DNA of 8,184 bases from an uncultured Saprospiraceae bacterium (GTDB lineage: Bacteria; Bacteroidota; Bacteroidia; Chitinophagales; Saprospiraceae). The notes under the pieces are model-generated. The model had not been told where the DNA came from and ran no database searches. It was given only the letters and a program-made list of their open reading frames with translations. The first letter of the stretch is position 1, and each line of letters opens with the position of its first letter. Below, piece by piece: positions 6,721 to 8,184 of this stretch. A program made the position numbers and the translations under genes. Where the stretch lies: assembly GCA_938002705.1 (NCBI GenBank), contig CALLAG010000202.1, forward strand, positions 1-8,184, read 5' to 3'.

Positions 6721-7899
6721 ATGAAGAAAGTATATATCGTATCCGCATTGAGAACACCCCTTGGAAGTTTTGGAGGTGCATTAAGTAGTATATCTGCAAC
6801 ACAGCTGGGAGCTACAGCTATCAAAGGCGCCATGACTAAAGCCGGCATAGATCCCTCTACTGTGGGAGAAGTATTCATGGGTAATGTCGTCTCTGCTAAC
6901 CTTGGTCAAGCACCTGCAAGACAAGCAGCTATCTACGCTGGTATACCAAATACTGTCCCTTGTACCACTGTCAATAAAGTGTGTTCTTCAGGTACTAAAG
7001 CCATCATGTTCGGAGCACAATCTATAGCTCTGGGACAGCAAGATATTATCGTCGCAGGAGGTATGGAGAACATGTCTCAGATACCTTACTACCTTCCAAA
7101 TGCAAGATATGGATACAAATTTGGCGCTGGAGAAATGGTAGATGGATTGCAGAAAGACGGACTCCTCGATGTATACAATAATTGTATGATGGGTATATGT
7201 GCTGACGCTACAGCTACCAAGTATGAGATCAGCCGTGAGGAGCAAGATGCATTCGCGATACAATCTTACAAGAGGTCTCAGGCTTCTACTGCTGACGGTA
7301 CATTCAAAAATGAAATCACACCAGTAGAAGTCCCTCAACGAAAAGGTGACCCTATCATGATAACTGAAGATGAAGAACCGCAAAAAGTAAAGTTCGAAAA
7401 GATACCAAAACTGAGAGCTGCTTTCTCTAAAGATGGTACAGTCACTGCTGCTAATGCCTCTACGATCAATGATGGTGCAGCAGCATTAGTCCTCGCAAGT
7501 GAAGACGCCGTTAAGAAATACGGCCTGTCACCTGTAGCAGAAATTGTAGGATATACTGACGCTGCTCATGAGCCAGAATGGTTCACTACAGCACCGACGA
7601 AAGCAACGGATAAGTTACTGCAAATGATGGGTAAAACTGTAAAAGACATAGACCTATTCGAGGTCAATGAAGCGTTCAGTGTCGTCACGCTTGCTTATAA
7701 CAAACTGATGCATACACACAATGATCAAGTCAATGTACTCGGAGGTTCTGTATCACTGGGACATCCACTAGGAGCCTCTGGTGCAAGAATCGTCACGACA
7801 TTAGTCAATGCCTTACATCAGAAGAATAGTGAACTCGGATTAGCAGCTATATGTAATGGTGGTGGTGGTGCAAGTGCTATGATGATTAAGAGAGTGTAA
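6721..7899 (+). CDS. Acetyl-CoA acetyltransferase (thiolase)
   Basis: A 392-residue thiolase, the usual length for biosynthetic acetyl-CoA acetyltransferases (AtoB/PhaA/ThlA type). These condense two acetyl-CoA to acetoacetyl-CoA or, in reverse, cleave 3-ketoacyl-CoA. The acyl-accepting nucleophile is C88 in NKVCSSGTKAI, with N316 in EVNEAFS, H348 in GGSVSLGHPLGASGAR and the base C378 in AICNGGGGASA, at almost the same numbering as in the Zoogloea enzyme. Other landmarks are RTPLGSFGG (11-19), GGMENMSQ (113-120), ISREEQDAFA (170-179) and NASTINDGAAALVL (245-258). The enzyme is cytoplasmic. It follows the protease terminator and has its own -7 box. A nitrilase-family gene begins 24 bases downstream and is probably co-transcribed. 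Without a partner dehydrogenase or hydratase here, I cannot say whether it serves synthesis (mevalonate, PHB) or degradation, so no gene symbol is given. Confidence 0.95.
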   Translation: MKKVYIVSALRTPLGSFGGALSSISATQLGATAIKGAMTKAGIDPSTVGEVFMGNVVSANLGQAPARQAAIYAGIPNTVPCTTVNKVCSSGTKAIMFGAQSIALGQQDIIVAGGMENMSQIPYYLPNARYGYKFGAGEMVDGLQKDGLLDVYNNCMMGICADATATKYEISREEQDAFAIQSYKRSQASTADGTFKNEITPVEVPQRKGDPIMITEDEEPQKVKFEKIPKLRAAFSKDGTVTAANASTINDGAAALVLASEDAVKKYGLSPVAEIVGYTDAAHEPEWFTTAPTKATDKLLQMMGKTVKDIDLFEVNEAFSVVTLAYNKLMHTHNDQVNVLGGSVSLGHPLGASGARIVTTLVNALHQKNSELGLAAICNGGGGASAMMIKRV

Positions 7900-7923
7900 T
7901 ACCAATAATCAAAATGCTAATTC

Positions 7924-8184
7924 ATGAAAGTTGCCATCATACAAGACGGACCTGTATATAATAATCTCAAACTAACGATAGAGAAAACTGCAGATCTCAT
8001 CTCTCAAGCTAATGCAGAGAAAGCAGATCTTATCGTATTCGGAGAGTGTTGGTTCTCAGGATATCCCATCTGGTTAGATATCTGTAAGGATGCTTCACTC
8101 TGGGACCACGATCCTATCAAGCAAGTCTGGTCTGATATGTATCAGAATAGCATCAATATAGGACGTGGTGATATGGATACTATC
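7924..8184 (+). CDS. Nitrilase-family carbon-nitrogen hydrolase (5' part only)
   Basis: The first 87 codons of a gene cut by the right edge. The protein starts MKVAIIQDGPVYNNLKLTIE, the usual first strand and helix of the nitrilase superfamily, and carries the catalytic Glu as E41 in DLIVFGECWFSGYPIWLD (35-52). The W-x-x-GYP-x-WLD form of this motif points to true nitrilases (nitrile to carboxylic acid and ammonia) and close relatives rather than to amidases or ureidopropionases, which usually lack it. The catalytic Lys and Cys lie beyond the window, so activity cannot be confirmed. The ATG at 7924 is chosen because it gives the family N-terminus; an ATG at 7914 is out of frame. It follows the thiolase stop by 24 bases on the same strand without a terminator, suggesting one transcript. 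Confidence 0.85.
   Translation, partial: MKVAIIQDGPVYNNLKLTIEKTADLISQANAEKADLIVFGECWFSGYPIWLDICKDASLWDHDPIKQVWSDMYQNSINIGRGDMDTI

Noticed and set aside
6988..7383. Minus-strand reading frame of 131 codons
   Set aside because: It lies opposite the thiolase, which is intact with all catalytic residues; the reverse frame has no recognisable domain.
7858..7869. Four tandem GGT triplets, a possible phase-variable microsatellite
   Set aside because: They encode the conserved glycine run after catalytic C378 of the thiolase, so protein function explains them.

Overview
The window looks like chromosomal DNA of a member of the Bacteroidota, perhaps a Saprospira-like lineage. This is inferred from moderate-to-low GC, A-rich leaders without clear Shine-Dalgarno sites, a TAnnTTTG-type -7 promoter box, a DUF6089-like outer-membrane protein, a short RecQ without an HRDC domain, and a glycosyltransferase with a C-terminal motif (NKFFDYMHAGLP) that I associate with this phylum. 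No rRNA, tRNA, transposase, CRISPR array or phage gene is visible.

Left part (1-913): a palindromic intergenic repeat (about 11-108) is followed, on the minus strand, by a two-gene toxin-antitoxin module. The DUF433 antitoxin (735-496) is intact. The DUF5615 PIN-like toxin (499-146) overlaps it through a GTGA junction and carries an in-frame TAG at codon 12, so it appears to be inactivated. A 178-base gap (736-913) holds a small hairpin but no gene.

Middle part (914-4780): three minus-strand genes are packed as one probable operon. In transcription order they are a DUF6089-like outer-membrane beta-barrel protein, a RecQ helicase 7 bases later, and a GT4-type glycosyltransferase that overlaps recQ by ATGA. 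The first two start at GTG and TTG. No biochemical link between the three products is obvious.

Right part (4781-8184): a divergent intergenic region leads to plus-strand genes. First is a secreted subtilisin-family serine protease with an unusually long insertion between its catalytic Asp and His, closed by a clear rho-independent terminator. Next is an acetyl-CoA acetyltransferase (thiolase) with its own perfect -7 box. Last, 24 bases downstream, is the start of a nitrilase-family gene that runs off the right edge.

I see no convincing new multi-gene system. The points most worth a second look are the interrupted toxin with its intact antitoxin, the palindromic repeat beside it, the protease insertion, and the OMP-recQ-glycosyltransferase operon.
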